64,000 bases of DNA from Chryseobacterium sp. LAM-KRS1 (GTDB lineage Bacteria > Bacteroidota > Bacteroidia > Flavobacteriales > Weeksellaceae), in NCBI RefSeq assembly GCF_013184525.1, contig NZ_JAAOIZ010000005.1, forward strand, positions 496,001 through 560,000. Reading direction: 5' to 3'. This document shows positions 58,313 through 64,000 of the stretch, piece by piece (position 1 is the first letter of the stretch; every line of letters starts with the position of its first letter). The position numbers and the translations under genes are program-made. The notes under the pieces are model-generated. The model saw nothing but the letters and a program-made list of their open reading frames with translations, did no database searches and was not told where the DNA came from.

Positions 58313-59569
58313 TTATTTTTTCGCAATATGCATTTTTTTATTAATATCATCAAAGACATTAAGCGTTTTATCTAAATGTTCTTTTTCATGTCGCGCTGTT
58401 ACCGTCATCCGGATACGGGCATCTTTTCTCGCTACGGCCGGATACATGATAGGATTCGTGTAAACTCCGTTTTCGATTAATATTCTACCGATATCCCACA
58501 TTTTATTTTGATCTCCAATCTTTACCGGGATAATAGCAGAACAGGTAATTCCTGTATCCAATCCCAGATCATTAAGACCTGTTTTTAGATAATTGATATT
58601 TTCCCACAGTTTATCTTTCCAAATGGGTTCTTCGTCAACAAGATCAATCGCTTTTACTATTCCGGCGGAAGAAGGTGGCGCTGTAACAGAGAATATATGT
58701 TGTCTCGACTGAAACTTTAGGAATGATGCTATTTTTTTATTTGCAATAACATATCCTCCCAGGTTACCGAAAGTCTTACTCGAAGTTCCTGTTATAAAAT
58801 CCACTTTATCCAATAAACCGTCATCCTCTAAAGCTCCTCTTCCTGTTTTTCCCAAAACTCCAACACCATGGGCATCATCTATCATAAGATAGGCATTGTA
58901 TTTTTTCACAAGATCATATATTTCCTTGGCCCGTGAAGTATCACCCTCCTGAGAGTAGACTCCGTCAATGATAACGAGCTTTGTACGGTACATACTCTCA
59001 GACATCTTCAAAATATGTTCCAAAGCTTCCAAATTATTGTGAGGAAATGTTTTTTTATTGGTAAAAGCACATCCTTCATGTACGCTTGCATGCACTCCCA
59101 TGTCCAGTATAGCAATATCTTCCTTCTGCATTAAAATCTGCAAAGTCGCACTATTAGCTGCATATCCGGTAGTAAACAAGACTACTTCGTCTTCATTCCT
59201 CCCAAAAAAGGCAGAGATTTTTTTTTCCAAAATATTATGATAATCAAAGTACCCCCCAATAAGCGGTGAGGCTCCTGTACCCGTACCATATTTTTCAATT
59301 CCTTCAATAGCTGCCTGCTTTACTTTCGGGTGTTGTGTAAACCCTAAATAATCACTTGATACAAAACTTACATACTCCTTATTGCGATCTGCAATACTGA
59401 TATTTAACACTGCATCGGCTGCTGAAGTATTTTTCAGTCTATAATTCATGTGTCCCCTGGTTTTCATATGATCCAGGAATTCGTAAAAATATTCTGCCCT
59501 CTGAGCGATATCATAATCAGGAATATTCTCAAAATCCTTAAATGTCGCTGTTGTAAAATCGATACTCAT
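58313..59569 (-). CDS. Alpha-oxoamine synthase (serine palmitoyltransferase/cysteate acyltransferase-like)
   Basis: The 418-residue fold-type I PLP enzyme has the family segments Y-L-G-F (74-77), D-D-A-H-G-V-G-V-L-G (231-240) and the PLP lysine Lys265 in G-T-S-S-K-T-F-G-N-L-G-G. It belongs to the group of serine palmitoyltransferase, 2-amino-3-ketobutyrate CoA ligase and 8-amino-7-oxononanoate synthase. Chryseobacterium-type bacteria make sphingolipid-like sulfonolipids, so serine palmitoyltransferase or cysteate fatty acyltransferase is the leading suggestion, with 2-amino-3-ketobutyrate CoA ligase as an alternative. A -7 box (TATATTTG, 59604-59597) lies 28 bp upstream and the TetR gene follows. 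Confidence 0.82.
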   Translation of the reverse strand: MSIDFTTATFKDFENIPDYDIAQRAEYFYEFLDHMKTRGHMNYRLKNTSAADAVLNISIADRNKEYVSFVSSDYLGFTQHPKVKQAAIEGIEKYGTGTGASPLIGGYFDYHNILEKKISAFFGRNEDEVVLFTTGYAANSATLQILMQKEDIAILDMGVHASVHEGCAFTNKKTFPHNNLEALEHILKMSESMYRTKLVIIDGVYSQEGDTSRAKEIYDLVKKYNAYLMIDDAHGVGVLGKTGRGALEDDGLLDKVDFITGTSSKTFGNLGGYVIANKKIASFLKFQSRQHIFSVTAPPSSAGIVKAIDLVDEEPIWKDKLWENINYLKTGLNDLGLDTGITCSAIIPVKIGDQNKMWDIGRILIENGVYTNPIMYPAVARKDARIRMTVTARHEKEHLDKTLNVFDDINKKMHIAKK

Positions 59570-59596
59570 CCTTTATATTATTAGTTGTTTAGCAGG

Positions 59597-59604
59597 CAAA
59601 TATA
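59597..59604 (-). promoter_or_regulatory. -7 box of the alpha-oxoamine synthase gene
   Basis: CAAATATA on the plus strand reads TATATTTG on the minus strand and matches TAnnTTTG exactly, 28 bp before the ATG. The upstream TTG element is not seen. Confidence 0.5.
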
Positions 59605-59769
59605 TAAATAATTCACTCTTCTTGATTTTAATTTTCATCGAAAATTTATTATAAATACCATATTTCGATCTTACCACTTAAAAATCAAATAATTTTACAA
59701 CAAAATCCATTTATAATAATTAATTATAACATTTATAGGCTAAATACAGAGCCATACTGAAGAAAAAGA

Positions 59770-59800
59770 AAAAGGTGATTGCATAAAACAATCACCTTTT
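59770..59800 (-). terminator. Terminator after the SDR gene
   Basis: AAAAGGTGATTG (59770-59781) pairs perfectly with CAATCACCTTTT (59789-59800) around a 7-nt loop. T- and A-rich flanks on both sides allow bidirectional use; it lies 20 bp beyond the SDR stop. Confidence 0.8.
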
Positions 59801-59820
59801 TTATCGGTTGAATAAGAGAT

Positions 59821-60576
59821 CTACCTTGTTGTGTATCCTCCGTTTGCAAATATGGTCTGACCCGTAATCCACCATCCGTCACTTACCAAAAACTCTACAA
59901 GAGGTGCAATATCTTTTATATCTGTTAGCCCACCTAAAGCAGAAGCAGATTTATGATAATTAACAGCATCATCACTTTCCTGTCCATAAAAGAACGGAGT
60001 ATCCATTGGTCCCGGTGCAACAGCAGTTACAGAAATACCACGATCACCAAATTCTTTGGAAGCCATTCTGGTAAAGTGTTCTACCGGGGCTTTTGCTCCT
60101 GCATATGTGGAATACAATCCGGTATAAGCAGCCAGCAATGATGTAACGATCGTACATATTTTCCCGTGATCATTTAATTTCTTTCCAGCTTCCTGAATAA
60201 AGAAATATGCCACTTTGGAGTTGATGTTAAACATAGAATCATATTCTGCTTCTGTCGTTTCCACAAAAGGCTTCTTAAGAACCATACCTACAGTATTGAT
60301 CGCAATGTCAATTCCACCGAAAGTTTTTATCGTTTCGTCGAATAATCTAGTGATGTTTTCAACTTTTGTAAGATCCCCTTGAAACAGAAAAGCTTCTGCT
60401 CCCAACGCTTTAACTTCATTTAAAGTCTTTTCACTTTCTGCTTTTGAACTTTCACTGTTATAGTGAATAGCAAGCTTTGCTCCTTTTGAGGCAAAATCTC
60501 TGCTTAATAATCCACCAAGATTTTTTCCTCCTCCGGCAATTAAAACCACTTTTCCTTTTAAATCATTTTTTGACAT
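59821..60576 (-). CDS. SDR family oxidoreductase
   Basis: The 251-residue short-chain dehydrogenase has a Rossmann nucleotide site (I-A-G-G-G-K-N-L-G), N-T-V-G for the stabilising loop, and the catalytic set Ser146, Tyr158 and Lys162 (Y-A-G-A-K). It likely reduces or oxidises a carbonyl or alcohol group using NAD(P). It lies next to a minimal AraC regulator and a LuxR regulator, with a terminator after it. The substrate is unknown. Confidence 0.9.
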   Translation of the reverse strand: MSKNDLKGKVVLIAGGGKNLGGLLSRDFASKGAKLAIHYNSESSKAESEKTLNEVKALGAEAFLFQGDLTKVENITRLFDETIKTFGGIDIAINTVGMVLKKPFVETTEAEYDSMFNINSKVAYFFIQEAGKKLNDHGKICTIVTSLLAAYTGLYSTYAGAKAPVEHFTRMASKEFGDRGISVTAVAPGPMDTPFFYGQESDDAVNYHKSASALGGLTDIKDIAPLVEFLVSDGWWITGQTIFANGGYTTR

Positions 60577-60635
60577 AATTATGTTTCTTTTTAATTAGTT
60601 ATGTCTTACAAATGTGAGCATTAGGAATAGTTTTT

Positions 60636-61031
60636 TTATGGTGAACTTTTTGGAACTTTTGTCTTTGTTCTTTTTCTGTATTCTCCAGGTGTAATTCCTG
60701 TAAACTTTTTAAAAAATTTTGAAAAGTTGGAGGGATCATAAGTAAATATCCTGGCTATTTCAGCAATTGAAAAATCGCTTTGTGCAAGCATTACCTGTAT
60801 CTGCTCTACGATTTTAGTATCATAAAAATAACAAGGATGGTTCCCGGTTTCTTTCTTTACCGTATCTGTAAGGTGGGTGTGAGAAACAGCCAGGCTGTCC
60901 GCAATCTCATTCACTTCCATAAATTCAGATACATTGCCGGAAATAACATCCTGAATATGCCTATCTAAGAATACCATATAACTATTGGTGATTTCTTCTC
61001 CCCTCTTCAAATTTCTTACGTTTTTTTTCAT
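60636..61031 (-). CDS. Minimal AraC-type DNA-binding protein
   Basis: The 131-residue protein consists almost entirely of an AraC DNA-binding domain with two helix-turn-helix motifs: I-A-D-S-L-A-V-S-H-T-H-L-T-D-T-V and I-A-R-I-F-T-Y-D-P-S-N-F-S-K-F-F-K-K, followed by the G-I-T-P-G-E-Y-R-K family ending. No ligand-binding domain is present, so it may act constitutively or be controlled by abundance. It lies 59 bp before the SDR gene, which is a likely target. Confidence 0.88.
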   Translation of the reverse strand: MKKNVRNLKRGEEITNSYMVFLDRHIQDVISGNVSEFMEVNEIADSLAVSHTHLTDTVKKETGNHPCYFYDTKIVEQIQVMLAQSDFSIAEIARIFTYDPSNFSKFFKKFTGITPGEYRKRTKTKVPKSSP

Positions 61032-61124
61032 ATAAGTATCGTTATGTGTTTTACTAAAAATACCAATTTAAAAAGATATTACGCAAGTTTATGGTGAACT
61101 TTTCGGAAGATTAGCCTTCATTAA

Positions 61125-61877
61125 TCAATGAAAGCTGTCATTGAATGCCTGTATTGAATTTTTTACTTTCAGCTTTTCAAGGATATTTTGCCTGTGACGG
61201 CTTACTGTATTTACACTAATAAAAAGTAAGTCTGCAATTTCCTTACTGGTAAAACCCTCTCCTACATATTTTAAAATTTCCATTTCTCTCTGCGATAAAA
61301 TGTTTCTGTAAATGAGTTTATCCTCCGCAACAATCTTCCCCTTTATTGAATTAATGATCAGAAAGTCCGGAGGTAAAAGTATAGACTGATCAATAGCGAT
61401 ACTATAAAGACAGAGAGCAAATCTCAGTTTGTTATTGTAAGGAGAATAGAAATAAAACATACGGTGCTGCACAAAGACATATTCCCCATTCTTGTCTTTC
61501 ATCCTTATTCTGGATAAAACGTTATGATGGGTTCTTTCTTCCGGTTTAAAAGAATCCATCAGCTTGAAAAATCTCAGTTCATGAATGTATTTTTTAACCT
61601 TATCATCAGGATGTATTCTCTTCAGGATTTCCTCTTCCCAGATGGAATCTATGATTAGTGGCTCTATCTCCCTTTCCAATCCAAGTTCCAGGGCAGTATC
61701 GGATTTATAAACGTAGCTTCTGTTTTCCTGCATATCACTTAATACAGAAATGGTGTTTTCCATTTGGGTATACACTCGAGCTATGTTTTTATATACATCA
61801 ATATCCAATAAACATTCATTGCTTTTATTTATCTCTTTAATCAGCAATGTTTCATTCAATGTTTCTACAATCTTCAT
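61125..61877 (-). CDS. LuxR family transcriptional regulator
   Basis: The 250-residue protein ends in a LuxR-type helix-turn-helix (about 185-250; L-S-Q-R-E-M-E-I-L-K-Y-V-G-E-G-F-T-S-K-E-I-A and S-V-N-T-V-S-R-H-R). The N-terminal part includes a PAS-like segment (F-Y-F-Y-S-P-Y-N-N-K-L-R-F) with R-M-K-D-K-N-G-E-Y, typical of sensory PAS domains, but no receiver domain with a phosphorylated Asp. It is divergent from the DUF1349 gene and upstream of the SDR/AraC pair. Confidence 0.88.
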   Translation of the reverse strand: MKIVETLNETLLIKEINKSNECLLDIDVYKNIARVYTQMENTISVLSDMQENRSYVYKSDTALELGLEREIEPLIIDSIWEEEILKRIHPDDKVKKYIHELRFFKLMDSFKPEERTHHNVLSRIRMKDKNGEYVFVQHRMFYFYSPYNNKLRFALCLYSIAIDQSILLPPDFLIINSIKGKIVAEDKLIYRNILSQREMEILKYVGEGFTSKEIADLLFISVNTVSRHRQNILEKLKVKNSIQAFNDSFH

Positions 61878-61897
61878 AAAATGGTTATTTATCAGTA

Positions 61898-61928
61898 TTG
61901 ATGATACTATTGTTAAGTTTTACTTTTG
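61898..61928 (+). promoter_or_regulatory. Promoter of the DUF1349 gene
   Basis: TTG (61898-61900), a 20-nt spacer and TACTTTTG (61921-61928) match the Bacteroidota promoter consensus well. The ATG at 61984 is about 50 nt beyond the predicted start of transcription. The promoter lies in the divergent gap next to the LuxR gene, a possible regulator. Confidence 0.75.
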
Positions 61929-61983
61929 CTAAATTAATAATTTACATTCAGTTATATATTGATATGAAAAGATATTTTGCGTC

Positions 61984-62631
61984 ATGAGGAGAATCATTTT
62001 AAGTTTTTGCACCCTATTGTTCATCAATACAACTTTCGCCCAGACATTAGAAAAAATGATGTGGTTTAATGAACCTGAAAAATGGGAGATTAAGGGCAAT
62101 ACATTGTCTATGTTTGTAACTCCGCAAAGTGATTATTGGAGAATCTCTCATTACGGCTTTACAGTAGATGATGCGCCTTTTTATTATACCACTTATGGTG
62201 GTGAATTTGAAGCTAAAGTAAAAATAAACGGAAACTACAAGGCCAGATTTGATCAGATGGGTTTGATGCTGAGGGTGGATAAAGAAAACTACATCAAAGC
62301 AGGGATCGAATTTGTAGACGGAAAGTATAATCTAAGTACGGTCGTTACTCATACGACGAGCGACTGGAGTGTCATTACCCTGGATAAAATCCCTTCAGCA
62401 ATATGGATAAAGGCAGTAAGGAGACTGGATGCAGTAGAAGTATTTTATTCTTTCGACGATAAAAATTACATCATGATGCGTAACGCCCATCTACAGGACA
62501 ATACTCCGGTAATGGTCGGGTTAATGGCTGCATGTCCTGACGGAGCAGGATTTAATGCTGTTTTCGAAAATTTTAAAGTTAAGCATTTACCCGATGAACG
62601 ACGTTTACAATGGCTTGACAATCATCAATAA
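61984..62631 (+). CDS. DUF1349 family secreted protein
   Basis: The 215-residue protein has a signal peptide (1-20, ending T-F-A-Q) and a DUF1349 concanavalin-like beta-sandwich: Y-T-T-Y-G-G-E-F-E-A-K-V-K-I-N-G, D-Q-M-G-L-M-L-R-V-D and Y-I-K-A-G-I-E-F-V. The fold binds or acts on carbohydrates in relatives, but no catalytic role is proven. It has its own well-matched promoter and a terminator after it, divergent from the LuxR regulator. Confidence 0.85.
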   Translation: MRRIILSFCTLLFINTTFAQTLEKMMWFNEPEKWEIKGNTLSMFVTPQSDYWRISHYGFTVDDAPFYYTTYGGEFEAKVKINGNYKARFDQMGLMLRVDKENYIKAGIEFVDGKYNLSTVVTHTTSDWSVITLDKIPSAIWIKAVRRLDAVEVFYSFDDKNYIMMRNAHLQDNTPVMVGLMAACPDGAGFNAVFENFKVKHLPDERRLQWLDNHQ

Positions 62632-62670
62632 CGATTGAGTTACATTTCAATATACAGTCAATTTTTTAAT

Positions 62671-62695
62671 ACCTCCCATTTTTGGGAGGTTTTTC
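62671..62695 (+). terminator. Terminator after the DUF1349 gene
   Basis: ACCTCCCA (62671-62678) pairs with TGGGAGGT (62683-62690) around TTTT and is followed by T4. Confidence 0.8.
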
Positions 62696-62781
62696 ATTGA
62701 CATATTGATATTTCAGTTTCATTTTTTCAATAAATTTCAGAAAATATATGGTAGCAATTAGGAACTAAACTAAATATATGT

Positions 62782-62988
62782 TTAACATTTTTTAAAGCTT
62801 TTATAAAAAGCGATCTCGGAAGCCTTCTTGTTCTTGAACCTGATTGACAAAATAATTTTTCTTCCAATCCAGGTTTTCCCTACCTCATAGGTCCAGATTT
62901 CATTATGCGGAAAATTAAAACCATCACCTATTTCTTCTACTATTTCACGACGTGTTTTTCCAAGCAAATGCTTAAATTTTTCTTTCAT
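62782..62988 (-). CDS. Small hypothetical protein
   Basis: Start chosen at 62988 (M-K-E-K-F-K-H-L-L-G-K), giving 68 residues; earlier Met codons at 62991 and 63030 are possible, but the -7-like box TATTTTTG (63035-63028) overlaps the longest. The protein is basic, with R-R-E-I-V-E-E-I-G-D-G-F and W-T-Y-E-V-G-K-T-W-I-G-R-K-I, a pattern like the alpha-beta domain of BamE/SmpA-type proteins but without a lipobox. Function is unknown. Confidence 0.5.
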   Translation of the reverse strand: MKEKFKHLLGKTRREIVEEIGDGFNFPHNEIWTYEVGKTWIGRKIILSIRFKNKKASEIAFYKSFKKC

Positions 62989-63027
62989 CATTGTTTTGTG
63001 TTTGCTGATTAGCATCAAAAAAGAGAC

Positions 63028-63035
63028 CAAAAATA
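63028..63035 (-). promoter_or_regulatory. Candidate -7 box of the small hypothetical gene
   Basis: CAAAAATA on the plus strand reads TATTTTTG on the minus strand, about 40 bp before the ATG at 62988. No TTG at the expected spacing. Confidence 0.35.
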
Positions 63036-63485
63036 TAAGCTTACTTCCTTCTTAAAAATCCATATAAATAATTAGTATGCAATTGATTAAATATATATTA
63101 AACTAACACAATCTACATGAATATATTTAATCAAAAACTTTGCTTCATTAAATAAAAGATAAGGCTGAAAATCTCTTCAAGAGGTTTCCAGCCTTAAACA
63201 CTTGTACTTAAAAGTATGTTAAATATTGTTATGCTCTATAATTTATAAAGATTATCCTTCTAAAATGAACCTTATCGGGATTATAAAAGCAGTGTAACAA
63301 AAATAAGACTCCCTTACTTTTTATTAAAATAAATTGCATAGAATAAAAAGTCACAATACGTAGAAATAATTCTACATTAGCTATAGATTTTATTGGAAAC
63401 CGGTAATCAACCACAAACAATCATATAAAAAATTCTGAAAAAACTTTTTCCATCATTATTTATATATTTTGGTCAGGTTTTTGAA
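63036..63485. other. Long AT-rich gap with one large hairpin
   Basis: This 450-bp gap has no credible gene; the one frame over 60 codons (63420-63229, minus strand) looks random. The clearest structure is a hairpin at 63160-63196: TAAGGCTGAAAATCTCTT pairs with its mirror arm with one mismatch and one G-T pair. No T run follows on the plus strand; on the minus strand TCTTTTATTT follows, so it may be a weak terminator or an extragenic element. Confidence 0.4.
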
Positions 63486-63893
63486 GTGAAAAATTTAAAT
63501 ACAAATGATAAAATTGGTTTAAAAAATTCTAAACAAATTAAAAACTATTGCCAGATTATGATTTTTGAAGATGAATCCCACTACCAATTGCAGGATAAGC
63601 ATAATTTATCATTTGTGAAAAATATCATTAATTTCCATGGAGATAAATCTCTTATATTAAATTCTCTGCAGAAAATAAGGAATTGTACTTTATGTGAAAT
63701 GAAGAAAAGAATTATTGATAAATATATTAGCGATTACTCCGTTCACCTCAATCAAGATATTGAAACCGAAGAGTTTCACACCATCACGGAAGTGTATAAG
63801 CTTTCACCTTCTTACGCGAGGCAGTCCTATCAAAAGGTATTAAAGGAAAACGAATATTTGCAGAGGCTTCTTTCCTCATTGAACATAGATTGA
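63486..63893 (+). CDS. Hypothetical protein
   Basis: The 135-residue protein starts with GTG at 63486. It is acidic/basic mixed with helical stretches, has a single C-x-x-C pair (C-T-L-C-E-M-K-K-R) and no signal peptide or membrane segment. The tail Y-L-Q-R-L-L-S-S-L-N-I-D is helical. No family is recognised. Its TGA is directly followed by the stop codon of a convergent minus-strand gene. Confidence 0.55.
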   Translation: MKNLNTNDKIGLKNSKQIKNYCQIMIFEDESHYQLQDKHNLSFVKNIINFHGDKSLILNSLQKIRNCTLCEMKKRIIDKYISDYSVHLNQDIETEEFHTITEVYKLSPSYARQSYQKVLKENEYLQRLLSSLNID

Positions 63894-64000
63894 TTAATGG
63901 GTATATCTTATTCTTTCTTCTTCAAGATCAATTCTCATCAGATGCTTTCTGATAATGTCTTCATCATAGCGGTCACCATGATTCTGATCTACCAGCCAGG
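63894..64000 (-). CDS. 3' end of a minus-strand gene running off the window
   Basis: Reading the minus strand from the window end, one frame is open for 34 codons to TAA at 63896-63894 and ends in E-E-E-R-I-R-Y-T-H. The visible peptide includes W-L-V-D-Q-N-H-G-D-R-Y-D and the charged run R-K-H-L-M-R-I-D-L. Codon use and composition look coding, and the other two frames are interrupted. It is too short to assign a family. Its stop abuts the stop of the convergent hypothetical gene without any spacer. Confidence 0.5.
   Translation of the reverse strand, partial: WLVDQNHGDRYDEDIIRKHLMRIDLEEERIRYTH

Noticed and set aside
63229..63420. Minus-strand 63-codon frame
   Set aside because: AT-rich gap with random-looking residues and no regulatory signals.
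1..64000. CRISPR arrays, tRNA, rRNA, insertion sequences and prophage genes
   Set aside because: None seen: no spaced direct-repeat array, no cloverleaf candidate recognised, no transposase or integrase domains in any frame.

Overview
The window is AT-rich chromosomal DNA from a member of Bacteroidota, class Flavobacteriia, most likely Chryseobacterium or a close Weeksellaceae relative. The clues are a SusC/SusD glycan-uptake locus, a protein with a C-terminal type IX secretion (T9SS) sorting domain, a GldI-like peptidyl-prolyl isomerase, a cyclophilin-FKBP fusion, DUF4294 and DUF6952 family proteins, and promoters of the Bacteroidota type (TTG, about 20 nt, TAnnTTTG). No rRNA, tRNA, CRISPR array, insertion sequence or prophage was seen. 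Gene content is mostly chromosomal housekeeping plus one polysaccharide utilisation locus (PUL). Start codons were moved downstream of the longest open frame where a signal peptide, a family N-terminus or a promoter box argued for it.

Region 1 (0.5-13.2 kb) is a beta-glucan PUL. The minus-strand operon reads susC, susD, GH30 lipoprotein, GH3 beta-glucosidase, GH16 laminarinase-type glucanase, GH30, and ends at a strong hairpin near 531-561. A divergent pair on the plus strand encodes an MFS transporter and an NrtR/AraR-type regulator whose Nudix box is degenerate. The GH30+GH16+GH3 set suggests beta-1,3/1,6-linked glucans such as laminarin or fungal/yeast wall glucan.

Region 2 (13.4-35 kb) holds a glutaryl-CoA dehydrogenase-like enzyme, a secreted T9SS alpha/beta hydrolase, an AddB-like nuclease with two small envelope proteins, rsmG, a secreted M28 peptidase, an aspartate-type aminotransferase with an M16 peptidase, a peroxiredoxin-thioredoxin-DUF6952 redox unit, a Bax-inhibitor-1 protein, a LuxC-like acyl-CoA reductase divergent from a ferredoxin, and a serC-serA-DUF1015 serine cluster.

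Region 3 (35-50.7 kb) starts with three tandem M28 carboxypeptidase-Q-like genes. The first has lost a zinc ligand and the catalytic Glu and is a probable pseudoenzyme. A retropepsin-PDZ protein, two PPIase lipoproteins, ilvE, mnmD, a Nudix hydrolase, an M42 peptidase, rpe, an alpha-L-fucosidase with a duplicated C-terminal domain, and ndk follow.

Region 4 (50.7-64 kb) has a possible orphan small RNA, a Bcr/CflA exporter with an AraC regulator, rsgA, a DAHP synthase-chorismate mutase fusion, and dnaX. The dnaX gene is interrupted at an A10 tract, and a -1 shift or transcriptional slippage there would join it to a 208-codon tau extension. An alpha-oxoamine synthase (sphingolipid/sulfonolipid type) with a TetR regulator comes next, then an SDR/AraC/LuxR/DUF1349 accessory cluster, small hypotheticals, and the 3' end of a gene running off the window.

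The observations most worth following are the dnaX A10 slippage site together with its missing zinc module, the M28 pseudoenzyme in a tandem triplet, the duplicated fucosidase domain, and the structured intergenic RNAs or repeats.
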